From Firmicutes bacterium CAG:345 (GTDB lineage: Bacteria > Bacillota_I > Bacilli_A > RFN20 > CAG-288), in NCBI GenBank assembly GCA_000433315.1, contig FR893362.1, positions 1-64,000 on the forward strand: a stretch of 64,000 nt of DNA. The letters are read 5' to 3'. Positions 1 through 8,582 of the stretch are shown here, piece by piece. Position numbers and translations under genes: made by a program. The notes below the pieces were generated by a model that worked only from the letters and a program-made list of their open reading frames with translations, had not been told where the DNA came from and did not search any database. Positions within the stretch are counted from its first letter, which is position 1, and every line of letters starts with the position of its first letter.

Positions 1-76
1 GCATTTTTTTGAAAAATAAGATTTAATATTCGCTATACATATTTATCTTTTATATATAGAAATAAATTATTTTTTT

Positions 77-85
77 TGCTAAAAT
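77..85 (+). promoter_or_regulatory. Extended -10 promoter of lysS
   Basis: TGC-TAAAAT forms a TGn-extended -10 element about 7 bases before a likely transcription start near 92. A clear ribosome binding site (GGGAGG) follows at about 100-105. No good -35 hexamer is seen in the AT-rich stretch upstream. Confidence 0.45.
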
Positions 86-112
86 TTAAAAGAAACCACG
101 GGAGGTTTTTAT

Positions 113-1606
113 ATGGCTGAAAAACAATTAACACAGCAAGAACAAGCTAGACGTGACAAATTAGCCAAATACAGAGAACTTGGCGTTGATCCATTTGGTT
201 CTAAGTTTGTTCAAGATACAAATAGTGCAGAACTTAAAGAACGTTTTGCAAATATAAAAAAGGAAGAAGATGTTCCTCAAAATCAAAAAACATTTAAAAT
301 TACTGGAAGAATAGTTCTTCTTAGAAAAATGGGTAAAGCATCTTTCTTCCACATTCGCGACAGATATGGAGACATACAAGCTTATATCAAACAAGATAAT
401 GTTGGTGAAGAAAACTATAGTATTTTCCGTTTAGCAGATTTAGGTGATATTTGTGGACTCGAAGGAACCGCAATGGTTACTCAAACAGGCGAATTAACAA
501 TTCGCGTTGATCATTATTATCATTTAACAAAAGCTTTAAAACCATTACCTGAAAAATTTCACGGATTAACTGATGTTGAAGAGAGATATAGAAGAAGATA
601 TGTAGATCTTATTATGAACGCTGATGCACGTAAAACTGCCTTTTTGCGTCCTCTCATCGTTAAAGAAATTCGTAAATTTCTTGATGAAAGAAATTTTGTC
701 GAAGTTGAAACTCCAGCTCTTCACCCAATTTTAGGCGGTGCTAACGCTCGTCCTTTCATCACTCATCATAATACTCTTGATAAAGATTTCTACCTTAGAA
801 TAGCAACTGAGCTTTCATTAAAAAGACTAATTGTTGGTGGAATGGAAAGAGTCTTCGAAATCGGCAAATGCTTTAGAAACGAAGGCATGGACTTAACTCA
901 TAATCCAGAATTTACTTCAATGGAGCTATATCAAGCTTACGCAAATTTAGATGATATGGTTGAATTAACAGAAACAATGTTTAGACATCTTGCTAAAACA
1001 ATTCGTGGCACTTATAAAATTCACTGGATGGGATATGATGTAGATTTAGAGCCAGAATTTAAAAAAGCATCCATGTGTGAATTGATAAATGAATATTGTG
1101 GAGTTGACTTTACAAAAGTACAATCTCTTGAAGAAGCTTTAGAACTTGCTAATAAATATGATGTTCCTGTTGAAAAACATTTCTTATTTGGGCATGTCAT
1201 TAATGCTTTCTTTGAAAAATTTTGTGAAGAGCATCTTGTTCAACCAACATTTGTTACTGGACATCCACTTGATATTTCTCCACTCGCTAAGAAAAATCCT
1301 CAAGACCCTCGATTCACCGAAAGATTTGAGCTCTATATTTGCAAAAAAGAAATGTGCAACGCTTTCACTGAATTGAACGATCCAATTGATCAATATCAAA
1401 GATTCCTTGCACAAGCTGAAGAAAAGAAAAAAGGAAATGATGAAGCCTGTGAAATTGACGATGACTTTGTTGAAGCTCTCGAATACGGATTACCTCCTAC
1501 AGGTGGTATCGGTTATGGAATCGATCGTTTGGTAATGTTCTTAACTTCTAATGATAGTATCAGAGAAGTTATCTTATTCCCCACAATGAAACCTAATAAT
1601 AAATAA
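113..1606 (+). CDS. lysS: Lysyl-tRNA synthetase, class II
   Basis: Charges tRNA-Lys with lysine in the cytoplasm. At 497 residues it has the usual length for bacterial class II LysRS. An N-terminal OB-fold anticodon-binding domain (roughly residues 60-150) is followed by the class II catalytic core. Motif 2 is seen as FRNEGMDLTHNPEF near residues 253-266, and motif 3 as GGIGYGIDRLVMF near residue 465-477. The ATG has a GGGAGG ribosome binding site 7-8 bases upstream. The gene is monocistronic, with its own promoter and a terminator directly after the stop. Nothing unusual is seen in the sequence. Confidence 0.97.
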   Translation: MAEKQLTQQEQARRDKLAKYRELGVDPFGSKFVQDTNSAELKERFANIKKEEDVPQNQKTFKITGRIVLLRKMGKASFFHIRDRYGDIQAYIKQDNVGEENYSIFRLADLGDICGLEGTAMVTQTGELTIRVDHYYHLTKALKPLPEKFHGLTDVEERYRRRYVDLIMNADARKTAFLRPLIVKEIRKFLDERNFVEVETPALHPILGGANARPFITHHNTLDKDFYLRIATELSLKRLIVGGMERVFEIGKCFRNEGMDLTHNPEFTSMELYQAYANLDDMVELTETMFRHLAKTIRGTYKIHWMGYDVDLEPEFKKASMCELINEYCGVDFTKVQSLEEALELANKYDVPVEKHFLFGHVINAFFEKFCEEHLVQPTFVTGHPLDISPLAKKNPQDPRFTERFELYICKKEMCNAFTELNDPIDQYQRFLAQAEEKKKGNDEACEIDDDFVEALEYGLPPTGGIGYGIDRLVMFLTSNDSIREVILFPTMKPNNK

Positions 1607-1617
1607 TCATTAAAAAT

Positions 1618-1640
1618 TAAGGGCAGCAATGCCCTTTTTT
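1618..1640 (+). terminator. Intrinsic terminator of lysS
   Basis: The inverted repeat GGGCA-GCAA-TGCCC is followed by six T, 13 bases after the lysS stop. The remaining bases up to 1800 are very AT-rich and show no gene or convincing signal. Confidence 0.85.
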
Positions 1641-1800
1641 AATTGTTAAAAATTATAATAAATTAATAATAAAAAATTGCGATAAAATTAAAAATATTTT
1701 TTACTAAAATATATTATATTTTTTTATATATAATAGTATTGCAACACAAATAATTCTATAAATTAAAGATTAATAATACTATATTTATCACAATTCACTT

Positions 1801-2241
1801 TTAATTTTTATTTAAAAACATTAAATTGTTTTTTATTTTCAACAATAAATTAATTGTTTCTTTTCTAGTTGAAATAATATAAATCATTTCAGGAGGAATT
1901 TTATTTTTCATCAGATTTTTCAAATTAATAATATTAATTAAACCAAGATTTAAATTTTTTTCTATTCTAAAAATATATGGCATGATTAAATATAATATAT
2001 TTATTTTTTTCATTGCTTTCTTTTTCAACAAAAAATCATATTTATTTAAAATTGTTTGTAATATTTTTTTAACATTTTTTATAGACATTTCATAATTCAT
2101 AAATTCATTAGAAAATACGATCCCTATATATCGATATATAGGAGAACATACTTTTTCTTCTAATTGTATTTGTTCCTTTAAAGCTTGAATCAGCCAAAAT
2201 ATCTCATTGCTTTTTACATTTAAGTATTCATTATAATTCAT
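1801..2241 (-). CDS. Hypothetical protein downstream of the murA-lipoprotein pair
   Basis: I do not recognise this 146-residue protein. It is rich in Lys, Ile, Leu and Asn, predicted mostly helical, with no signal peptide and no clear membrane segment. Its start overlaps the end of the preceding lipoprotein gene by 11 bases and has no ribosome binding site, which points to translational coupling as the last gene of the murA cluster. The overlap and the full-length frame support it being real, but no function can be assigned. Confidence 0.55.
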   Translation of the reverse strand: MNYNEYLNVKSNEIFWLIQALKEQIQLEEKVCSPIYRYIGIVFSNEFMNYEMSIKNVKKILQTILNKYDFLLKKKAMKKINILYLIMPYIFRIEKNLNLGLINIINLKNLMKNKIPPEMIYIISTRKETINLLLKIKNNLMFLNKN

Positions 2242-2857
2242 AAATTTTTGAAATAATTTCTTTTGAAAGCTTTAAATTTCCATCTTCGTTTATTTTGTTT
2301 TTCTCCCAAAAATTAGATAAAAAAGTTGTCGATATATAAATAAAATTATATTCTAATGATTTTTTATAAATTAAATCATTGAGCTCATCTAAAAAATTAT
2401 TATAATAATTTTTTATTTTCGAAAACATTCCAAGACACAACTTTTTTCCTTTATATATTTCTGAAACATCTTCGTACGTTTTTTCTAAATAATAATCAAA
2501 TAATGCTAATATTTTTTTATAATTGTCAATTGATTTATCACTTATATAATCAGGATAAATATCATCTATATCATAGCTAAAAATTATAAATTCGCTCTTC
2601 TTTATATATTTTTCAAAATCTTTTTTTCCAAGCGAACTATAAACTACAGGTCTTTTTTCAAAATATTGAAAAGCATTCTTATAATTACTTTTATCTTCTA
2701 AAAAAACCGGTTCAAAATAAATATTTTTTTCTTCAGATATCAATTTCATAACAGAAGAAAAGATTTCATCACCAAAGGCAACAAAATATTTATTTTCTTT
2801 AGGAAAACAAGAAGTCAACAAGAGCAAACAAAGAAATATACTTTTTTTACTCTTCAT
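2231..2857 (-). CDS. Hypothetical lipoprotein next to murA
   Basis: The protein has about 208 residues with a short type II signal peptide: basic MKSKK, a hydrophobic core, and lipobox LLTSC with the lipidated cysteine near residue 17. It should be anchored on the outer face of the membrane. The ATG at 2857 is preferred over an upstream TTG at 2866 because an AGGAG lies 9 bases before it. The start lies inside the 3' end of murA, so the two are probably co-translated. The mature part is Lys/Tyr/Glu-rich with no motif I recognise. A vague resemblance to periplasmic-binding-protein folds (strand-helix alternation, 'FVAFGDEIFSSV') is inference only. Confidence 0.65.
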   Translation of the reverse strand: MKSKKSIFLCLLLLTSCFPKENKYFVAFGDEIFSSVMKLISEEKNIYFEPVFLEDKSNYKNAFQYFEKRPVVYSSLGKKDFEKYIKKSEFIIFSYDIDDIYPDYISDKSIDNYKKILALFDYYLEKTYEDVSEIYKGKKLCLGMFSKIKNYYNNFLDELNDLIYKKSLEYNFIYISTTFLSNFWEKNKINEDGNLKLSKEIISKIYEL

Positions 2858-4088
2858 AAATATCAACTCCTATTTTTATAAATTTTTCTAAAATGTTTTC
2901 ATATCCCCTTTCTATAATCTCTTTATTTTCAATTACTGTTTTTCCTTTTGCTTTTATTCCTAATAATACTGCAGCCATTCCACCTCTTAAATCAACAGCT
3001 TCAACAGTATTGCCAACAATATTTTCATTTCCTAAAACAACAATCAATTCATCTATTACATTTATATTAGCATTCAATTTTTTTAACTCTTCTAAATATT
3101 TCTTTCTGCTATGGTACACTTTATCTTCTATAAAAGCCATTCCTCTTCCAGCAGAAAATAAAGAAACTAAACATGGAATTAAGTCTGTCGATAATCCTGG
3201 ATAAGGATGGGAGACATAAAAATTTTTCCCACTATATTTTTGCTCATATATTTTTACATTAGATTTATTTATTTTATACTCTATATTTCCTGAATCTAAA
3301 GCTGTAAAAAAATCTGTCATTTCTTTTATCGGACAATTTTTTACAACTATATTTTTCCCAATTAACGCTCCTAAACAGCAAAAAGTAGCTGCAGATATTC
3401 TATCAAAAGAAATTTCATATGTCTCAATTTTCTTTTTACTATATCCATAAAAATAAATGCTTCCCATTTCATCATTTATCAGCCAGCCTAATTTTTTAAG
3501 AAATTTTAAAACAGACTTTATTTCTGGTTCTTCAGCACATCCAACAATTTTAAAAGGTTTTTTAGTATTTAATCCTAGCAATATTGCATTTATAGTTGTG
3601 CCAAAACTAGGATATGGTAAATAAATTATCGGAACATAAACCTTCTCACCACTAAAAACTATTTTATCTTTTTCTAATGTATAATCAAATCCAAATGATT
3701 TTAATAGATTCAAGTGAAAATCAATCGGTCTTTTGCCAAAATTACATCCTCCAGGATAATAAAATTCAAAACTTTCATTTAATGAAACTAAAATAGGTAA
3801 ATAATAAATACTAGCCCGTATACTCTTAACTAAATCACTATCTAATTTTTCATAACGCAATTTAGTTGCATCTAACAAAACATTACCTTTATCATATTTA
3901 AATTTTAAATTTAAACTTTTTCCAATCTTCAAAAAATTAAAAATATCACTGATATTAGGAACATTAGATATTATAATTTTTTTACGTAAAAAAATTGCAA
4001 TTGCTAAAATTGCTAAAGCTTCATTTTTAGAGCCTTGATTTTCTATAGTTCCGAAAAGTTTCTTTCCACCATTAATCACATAGCGCAT
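2847..4088 (-). CDS. murA: UDP-N-acetylglucosamine 1-carboxyvinyltransferase (divergent)
   Basis: Catalyses the first committed step of peptidoglycan synthesis, transferring enolpyruvate from PEP to UDP-GlcNAc. At 413 residues it has the normal family length. The substrate-binding Lys-Asn pair sits in GSKNEAL (K21, N22). The catalytic cysteine is C115 in PGGCNFGKRPIDFH, the same number as in the E. coli enzyme, so fosfomycin sensitivity is expected. The PEP-site arginine region reads DLRGGMAA and the C-terminal signature RGYENILEKF is present. Identity with typical MurA looks low elsewhere, so this could be the second paralogue (MurA2/MurZ type) in this genome. No ribosome binding site is seen, and the start codon lies in a small hairpin (4085-4106). 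Confidence 0.88.
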   Translation of the reverse strand: MRYVINGGKKLFGTIENQGSKNEALAILAIAIFLRKKIIISNVPNISDIFNFLKIGKSLNLKFKYDKGNVLLDATKLRYEKLDSDLVKSIRASIYYLPILVSLNESFEFYYPGGCNFGKRPIDFHLNLLKSFGFDYTLEKDKIVFSGEKVYVPIIYLPYPSFGTTINAILLGLNTKKPFKIVGCAEEPEIKSVLKFLKKLGWLINDEMGSIYFYGYSKKKIETYEISFDRISAATFCCLGALIGKNIVVKNCPIKEMTDFFTALDSGNIEYKINKSNVKIYEQKYSGKNFYVSHPYPGLSTDLIPCLVSLFSAGRGMAFIEDKVYHSRKKYLEELKKLNANINVIDELIVVLGNENIVGNTVEAVDLRGGMAAVLLGIKAKGKTVIENKEIIERGYENILEKFIKIGVDIYEE

Positions 4089-4106
4089 ATCTATTAAAAG
4101 ATATGC
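4085..4106 (-). promoter_or_regulatory. Inverted repeat covering the murA start codon
   Basis: GCATATC and GATATGC are perfect 7-base arms around an 8-base loop, and one arm contains the murA ATG. There is no Shine-Dalgarno sequence. The structure could hide the start until upstream translation opens it. Alternatively a -10-like TATCTT in the same place (4098-4103) could start a nearly leaderless transcript. Either role is inference. Confidence 0.3.
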
Positions 4107-4119
4107 AAAATAAATAGTT

Positions 4120-4710
4120 TTATACTTTTAATAATTTAGATAAATATTTATCTGGATATGGCATCACAAGCGAAGAAATTTTAGAATTAAATAAAACTGG
4201 AATAAAAAACTTTCCTGGTTCTTTAGGCATTGCAAAATCTTTTTCAAATTCCATCGAACAAACTTGAACAAAATTGTAATCAGTATATTCATCCGGAACA
4301 TTAAAAAATGATGGTTCTTCTTCTGCGGAAAATAAATTGTTATACAAAATTTTATTAAATCTATTATGTGAAATTTCTCTATTACTATATTTTTTATAAA
4401 AATTTAATAAATTATCATACGTTTCTAGCAAAATATTCTTCAAATCATTTTTTCCTTTTGAAGGAGCTATTAAAACATTTGCTCTAAATCTTTCATTATT
4501 TTCATCAAAAGTTATATAACAATATCCTAAAGTTAAAAAGCCATTAGTAAATAAATCATATCTTTTCTGTGAATTGTAATTTATAAAACGATTTAATTTC
4601 GATAAAAAATTACGTTCTTGCATAAATTTAAAGATTTCATCTTTTCCTTCATAAGCAATAACTTTCTTGTGTTTTTCTACAATTTCATCAAAATTACATT
4701 CTTCAAACAT
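4120..4710 (-). CDS. Hypothetical cytosolic protein upstream of murA
   Basis: This is a 196-residue protein of unknown function. It has no signal peptide or membrane segment and is rich in Phe, Asn and Tyr. The pattern (an N-terminal helical part, then a central 'FLTLGYCYITFDENNERFRANVL' stretch like paired strands) suggests a compact alpha/beta fold, but I recognise no motif. It ends 31 bases before murA on the same strand, so the two may share a transcript. The ATG has no ribosome binding site; a promoter ends six bases before it, which fits a leaderless mRNA. Confidence 0.6.
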   Translation of the reverse strand: MFEECNFDEIVEKHKKVIAYEGKDEIFKFMQERNFLSKLNRFINYNSQKRYDLFTNGFLTLGYCYITFDENNERFRANVLIAPSKGKNDLKNILLETYDNLLNFYKKYSNREISHNRFNKILYNNLFSAEEEPSFFNVPDEYTDYNFVQVCSMEFEKDFAMPKEPGKFFIPVLFNSKISSLVMPYPDKYLSKLLKV

Positions 4711-4716
4711 ACAATA

Positions 4717-4745
4717 AGTTTAATAATTATTTTTATTTTTGTCTA
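4717..4745 (-). promoter_or_regulatory. Promoter giving a likely leaderless transcript
   Basis: On the minus strand TAGACA, a 17-base spacer and TAAACT are followed after only six bases by the ATG of the 196-residue gene. Transcription would begin at or within a base or two of the start codon. No Shine-Dalgarno is present, consistent with this reading. Confidence 0.4.
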
Positions 4746-4922
4746 TATTTTTTCATGAAAATTTACATTATTTTTACACCAATTTTCTTGTAAAAAGCAG
4801 CTAATTTTTTTCTTAAAGTTGCTTTCTTTTAAACTCTTTATCACTATTGACCTATTTTAAATAGCAATTTTTTATACTGCTTTTTTGTTGACTACAAGTA
4901 TTAGTATTAAAAAAACTTCTTT

Positions 4923-4931
4923 TGCTATACT
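4923..4931 (+). promoter_or_regulatory. Extended -10 promoter of the Y-family polymerase, likely leaderless
   Basis: TGC-TATACT is a TGn-extended -10 element ending six bases before the ATG at 4938. The transcript should start at the start codon itself, and no ribosome binding site exists. A TTGACT at 4888-4893 is too far away (32 bases) to be the matching -35. Confidence 0.45.
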
Positions 4932-4937
4932 AAAATT

Positions 4938-6218
4938 ATGAACCAAAACAGCTTAAATAATTTCAAAGATCTTCCCCAAAAAACAATTCTATCAATCGAC
5001 TTAAAATCATTCTATGCGTCAGTAGAATGTATAGATAGAGGCTTAGATCCTTTCTATACTCCACTTGTTGTTGCTGATAAATCACGTGGTGATGGAACAA
5101 TTATTTTAGCCGTTTCTCCTTATCTTAAAACATTAAACATTCCATCAAGATTAAGAGTTTTCGAGCTACCAAAAATTGACAATTTAATATTCGCCACGCC
5201 AAGAATGCAAAGATACCTTGAAGTTTCTGCCGAAGTAGTAAAAATTTTTATGGAATTTGTCTCCTTTGAAGATATTTATGTTTATTCTATCGACGAGAGC
5301 TTTATAGATATAACTAATTATCCAAATTTAAAAAATATAGGCGCTTATAATATCGCCAAAAAAATATTTTTAAGAATTAAAGAAAAGTTAAAATTAACTG
5401 TAACAATCGGCATAGGCGAAAATATTTTTATGGCCAAAGCTTGCATGGATATCGAATCAAAGCATAGCAAAGATTTCATCGCTGAATGGAAATATGAAGA
5501 TATTCCTTATAAATTATGGCCTGTATATCCTCTTAGTAAAATGTGGGGTATTGGAAAAAGATTAGAAAAAAAGCTTAATGATATCGGTATATATAAAGTT
5601 GGTGATATTGCTACTTGTACTCCAGAATATTTAAAATCTAAATTCGGCATCATCGGTGAAGAAATATATAATCATTCATTTGGCATAGATTTTGCTGATA
5701 TTCATGAAAAATACACTCCTAAATCCCATTCATTAAGCGTAGGTCAAGTTCTATTTGAAGATTATGAATTCAAAAATATTCTTTTCCCTATATATGAAAT
5801 GGCTGAAGAATTAACCATTAGACTTATGAATGAAAATGTTCTTGCTGGCGGAATAAGTTTAACATGTATTTATGCTTCAAGATCAGAAGGATTTTCAGAA
5901 ACAATAATCTTCGGAGCTCCAACAGATGATGAAAAAGAGATCAAAAACGCATTAAAAAGTATTCTTATTAAAAAAGCAAACAAATCTTTTAAAATAAGAA
6001 CCATCAATATCAATGCTATAAAGTTAACTTCTAATGAATACTACCAACCAGATTTATTCAGTAATCAAATAGATGACGAAAAGAGAAAAAATTTAGCCCA
6101 AATAATATTTAAAATTAAAAAAACATATGGAGAAGAAAAAATAACCAAACTCATTTCTGCATACGAAAAATCTAATTTTGAAAAAAGACATAATGAAATT
6201 GGAGGACATAAAAAATGA
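4938..6218 (+). CDS. Y-family translesion DNA polymerase (UvrX/YqjW type)
   Basis: Error-prone polymerase that copies past DNA lesions. The 426-residue protein starts its palm domain with SIDLKSFYASVE (residues 19-30). It carries the catalytic acidic pair in YSIDESF near residues 116-122, followed by thumb and little-finger domains. A typical sliding-clamp-binding motif QPDLF lies at residues 370-374. A YolD-family gene overlaps its 3' end by four bases, the arrangement known from Bacillus UvrX/YolD pairs, which makes this type more likely than DinB (Pol IV). No LexA box (GAAC-N4-GTTC) is seen upstream, so SOS control is not supported by the sequence. The start lacks a ribosome binding site and is probably leaderless. 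Confidence 0.9.
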   Translation: MNQNSLNNFKDLPQKTILSIDLKSFYASVECIDRGLDPFYTPLVVADKSRGDGTIILAVSPYLKTLNIPSRLRVFELPKIDNLIFATPRMQRYLEVSAEVVKIFMEFVSFEDIYVYSIDESFIDITNYPNLKNIGAYNIAKKIFLRIKEKLKLTVTIGIGENIFMAKACMDIESKHSKDFIAEWKYEDIPYKLWPVYPLSKMWGIGKRLEKKLNDIGIYKVGDIATCTPEYLKSKFGIIGEEIYNHSFGIDFADIHEKYTPKSHSLSVGQVLFEDYEFKNILFPIYEMAEELTIRLMNENVLAGGISLTCIYASRSEGFSETIIFGAPTDDEKEIKNALKSILIKKANKSFKIRTININAIKLTSNEYYQPDLFSNQIDDEKRKNLAQIIFKIKKTYGEEKITKLISAYEKSNFEKRHNEIGGHKK

Positions 6219-6541
6219 TAAATGATCGTGGAATCAAAAAATTTGCTGCTTTTAAATCACTAAAGGGGCAATATGAAATATTAAATGAAGAAATTAAAAA
6301 AAATAATATGATAGAAATGCCAGAATTACAAGATGATCAAATCGAAAAAATCGCTTGTAATTTAGCATTATTAAATAGTAATAATAATCAAACTGTAGAT
6401 ATAAAATACTTCGATAAAGGATATGTTCAATTCTTTTTAGGTCCTATTAAAAAAATAACTAATAAATATTTAATTTTAGCGAACCAGAAATCTTCTAAAA
6501 TTATATTTTCAAATATTATTAATTTAGAAATAATCGATTAA
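6215..6541 (+). CDS. YolD-family protein, partner of the Y-family polymerase
   Basis: This 108-residue protein has the YolD pattern: 'DRGIKKFAAFKSLKGQYEIL' at the N-terminus, then an acidic 'MPELQDDQIEKI' and a C-terminal strand-rich part ending in 'FLGPIKKI' and 'NIINLEI'. YolD-like proteins are regularly encoded next to UvrX-type polymerases and are thought to act like UmuD as accessory subunits. The start overlaps the polymerase stop in an ATGA and has a GGAGG about 10 bases upstream, so the two are co-translated. It converges on the gene at 6538 with a 4-base overlap. Confidence 0.8.
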   Translation: MINDRGIKKFAAFKSLKGQYEILNEEIKKNNMIEMPELQDDQIEKIACNLALLNSNNNQTVDIKYFDKGYVQFFLGPIKKITNKYLILANQKSSKIIFSNIINLEIID

Positions 6542-7938
6542 TACCAGATAAAATATGTATCTTCATTCTTTTTGAAATCATCATAAAAATCCACATTTCT
6601 TTCATCATCAATTTTTTGTCTATCTAATTGAGAAAGAACATATTGTTCTTGATTTTCCTTTAATACTTCGTCTATTTGAGAACTATATGTCTCGATCAAA
6701 TGACATATTTCTTCAATAATATCTTTCTCTTCTTGATAATATACACTTATATTATTATAAAGATTCTTATACTGATAAATTAAATATGTATCATCTTTCT
6801 CATATTTTAAATTAACTTTTTCTTTATTTTGAAAATCTTTGTTAGACATAAATTTACTGAGTAATATTGCAAAATTATACGCATCAAAATCAGAATAATA
6901 AATATTAGAACAATCAATATTTCCAACTTCTTCAATTTTGTTTTCAATTACATTTGTATAACTTGTCATAAATTTTAAAAATAATGGTCTCCATTCATTA
7001 AAATTATGACTTCTTATATCTTTATATTTTTTTACTAATTTTTCAAAATCATTTTTAAAACTTGTAATTTGTTTTCCATATTTTATCTTTAAAAAAGATT
7101 CCACAAGAGTATTTTTTATTGCCAATATTTTTTCATAAGAACAATTTCTATATTTCTCGATTAATTCTTCGATTTTTATTTCATCAGAAAAACAAGATAA
7201 ATATGTATTTATATTTAAAATAGCTACATATTTTTCAAGAGATATTTCAAATTTTTTAGCTTCAATTCTGTATTGTTCAAAAAGATCATTATCAGATATT
7301 TTTTTACAATCATAAAATTGTGCATAAATATAATTCTTTTTTAAATAATTAGCTAGCGTTTTTCCAACACGTTTTTTTACTATAATTACATCTGAATCAT
7401 TTCCATAAAAAAGAACATTTATTTTATTTGGATTATCTTTTGTTGCATTAACATTTAAATAATAAGAGTTTTTAGAGCTATCAAAAATAAATTTTATAGC
7501 TTCATCTAAATCTAATTCGCCTTTTTTATGCGTTTGACCAATAGCTATTTTTGCATCCTCATTAGCTGCTATAATATTCTCAACTTTTCCATTTGTTTTA
7601 AAACTGATTTCAAAAAAAGGATTATCATCATTTTGATTATTTCCTGAAATATAAAAAGAGGTCATAACAGGAGAATTTAATTTGATAGAAGAAGTATCGT
7701 ATTCAATTTTAATTTCTCCTCCACTTACTATAAGTAAAGCAATAAGAAGACCATAATTAACAATATTGTCAATATTATCTTTTTGAAAAACTGGAAAAAG
7801 AGATTTACAAAGAGTTTTTTTAGGAGGTGTAATATTCTCTTTATAGAGTCTTTTTAAAAACTTATTTTTTTCCTCCATTGGATTAAATATTTCTTTTGCA
7901 TCCTCTTTCAATACTATTTTTAAATTTCTACTGCGCAT
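6538..7938 (-). CDS. Single-pass membrane protein, probable anti-sigma factor
   Basis: The protein has 466 residues from the ATG at 7938. This start overlaps the sigma-factor stop and has a GAGG about 10 bases upstream; a longer frame from a TTG at 7956 is less likely. A basic N-terminal segment of about 55 residues is followed by one hydrophobic helix (NYGLLIALLIVSGGEI, around residue 62-77) and a long Asn/Lys/Glu-rich region of about 380 residues that would lie outside. Being encoded directly after, and overlapping, an ECF sigma factor, it fits the layout of a membrane anti-sigma factor: a cytosolic N-terminus holding sigma and an outer sensor domain. No ZAS zinc motif (HxxxCxxC) or RsgI domain is recognisable, so the role rests on context. 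Confidence 0.6.
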   Translation of the reverse strand: MRSRNLKIVLKEDAKEIFNPMEEKNKFLKRLYKENITPPKKTLCKSLFPVFQKDNIDNIVNYGLLIALLIVSGGEIKIEYDTSSIKLNSPVMTSFYISGNNQNDDNPFFEISFKTNGKVENIIAANEDAKIAIGQTHKKGELDLDEAIKFIFDSSKNSYYLNVNATKDNPNKINVLFYGNDSDVIIVKKRVGKTLANYLKKNYIYAQFYDCKKISDNDLFEQYRIEAKKFEISLEKYVAILNINTYLSCFSDEIKIEELIEKYRNCSYEKILAIKNTLVESFLKIKYGKQITSFKNDFEKLVKKYKDIRSHNFNEWRPLFLKFMTSYTNVIENKIEEVGNIDCSNIYYSDFDAYNFAILLSKFMSNKDFQNKEKVNLKYEKDDTYLIYQYKNLYNNISVYYQEEKDIIEEICHLIETYSSQIDEVLKENQEQYVLSQLDRQKIDDERNVDFYDDFKKNEDTYFIWY

Positions 7939-8476
7939 CTTTTTTTTCCTCTTCAAGCAATACTTTTTTTAATTTCTTTAATGAATTTTTATATTTCCAC
8001 GTAACTGTTCCTAAAGGTAGATTTAATATTTCAGCAATTTCTCGATGTTTATATTCGCCAATAATATATAAATAAAGAATTTTATAATCTTCTTCTTTTA
8101 AAATTTTTTTAGCAAGATTCCAAGTAGAAACATCATTATCTTTTGGATCAATATATCCTAATTTATTAATAGGATCAGCATCATCCAAAGAAATTAAATC
8201 TTTTTTCTTTTTCAATCTTGCAAGAGCGATATTTCTAGAAATTTCAAAAATCCAATTTCTTACAGATGTTCCAAAGCGATATTGATCAGCTTTTTTAGCA
8301 ACAATCATAAAAGTATCCTGAACTATATCTTTGCTTTCTTCTTCATCATGAATAATAGACATCACAAAAGAAAAGACTGCAGGCGATAAAAGAACATATA
8401 AATCTCCTAACGCTGAAGAGTCTTTTAAAGTCATATATTTTTCTAAATATAATTCCGCTCTATCATTAGTATTCAA
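7928..8476 (-). CDS. ECF-family RNA polymerase sigma factor
   Basis: This 182-residue protein has the two ECF domains. Sigma-2 spans about residues 25-95, with the core-binding 'DEEESKDIVQDTFMIVAKKA' and the -10 recognition segment 'VRNWIFEISRNIALARLKKK'. Sigma-4 spans about residues 118-175, with helix-turn-helix 'YKHREIAEILNLPLGTVTWK'. Translation starts at TTG, six bases after AGGAG; no better ATG exists. It overlaps the following membrane protein gene, its likely antagonist. The stimulus and target genes cannot be read from the sequence, and I found no obvious ECF autopromoter upstream. Confidence 0.9.
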   Translation of the reverse strand: MNTNDRAELYLEKYMTLKDSSALGDLYVLLSPAVFSFVMSIIHDEEESKDIVQDTFMIVAKKADQYRFGTSVRNWIFEISRNIALARLKKKKDLISLDDADPINKLGYIDPKDNDVSTWNLAKKILKEEDYKILYLYIIGEYKHREIAEILNLPLGTVTWKYKNSLKKLKKVLLEEEKKDAQ

Positions 8477-8582
8477 AGTGCTCTCCTATAATAACTTTAA
8501 TACTCTTCATTATATAAAGAATAAATGTTAAATATTTATTGGTAAAACAAGTATATCAAAAATTCATAAAAAAGCAATTAAC

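Noticed and set aside
1641..1800. Runs of A/T with several TATAAT-like words between lysS and the next gene
   Set aside because: Such words occur by chance in DNA this AT-rich and no gene starts there on either strand.
7956..7956. Longer start (TTG) for the sigma-associated membrane protein
   Set aside because: The ATG at 7938 has a GAGG upstream and the usual stop/start overlap with the sigma gene.
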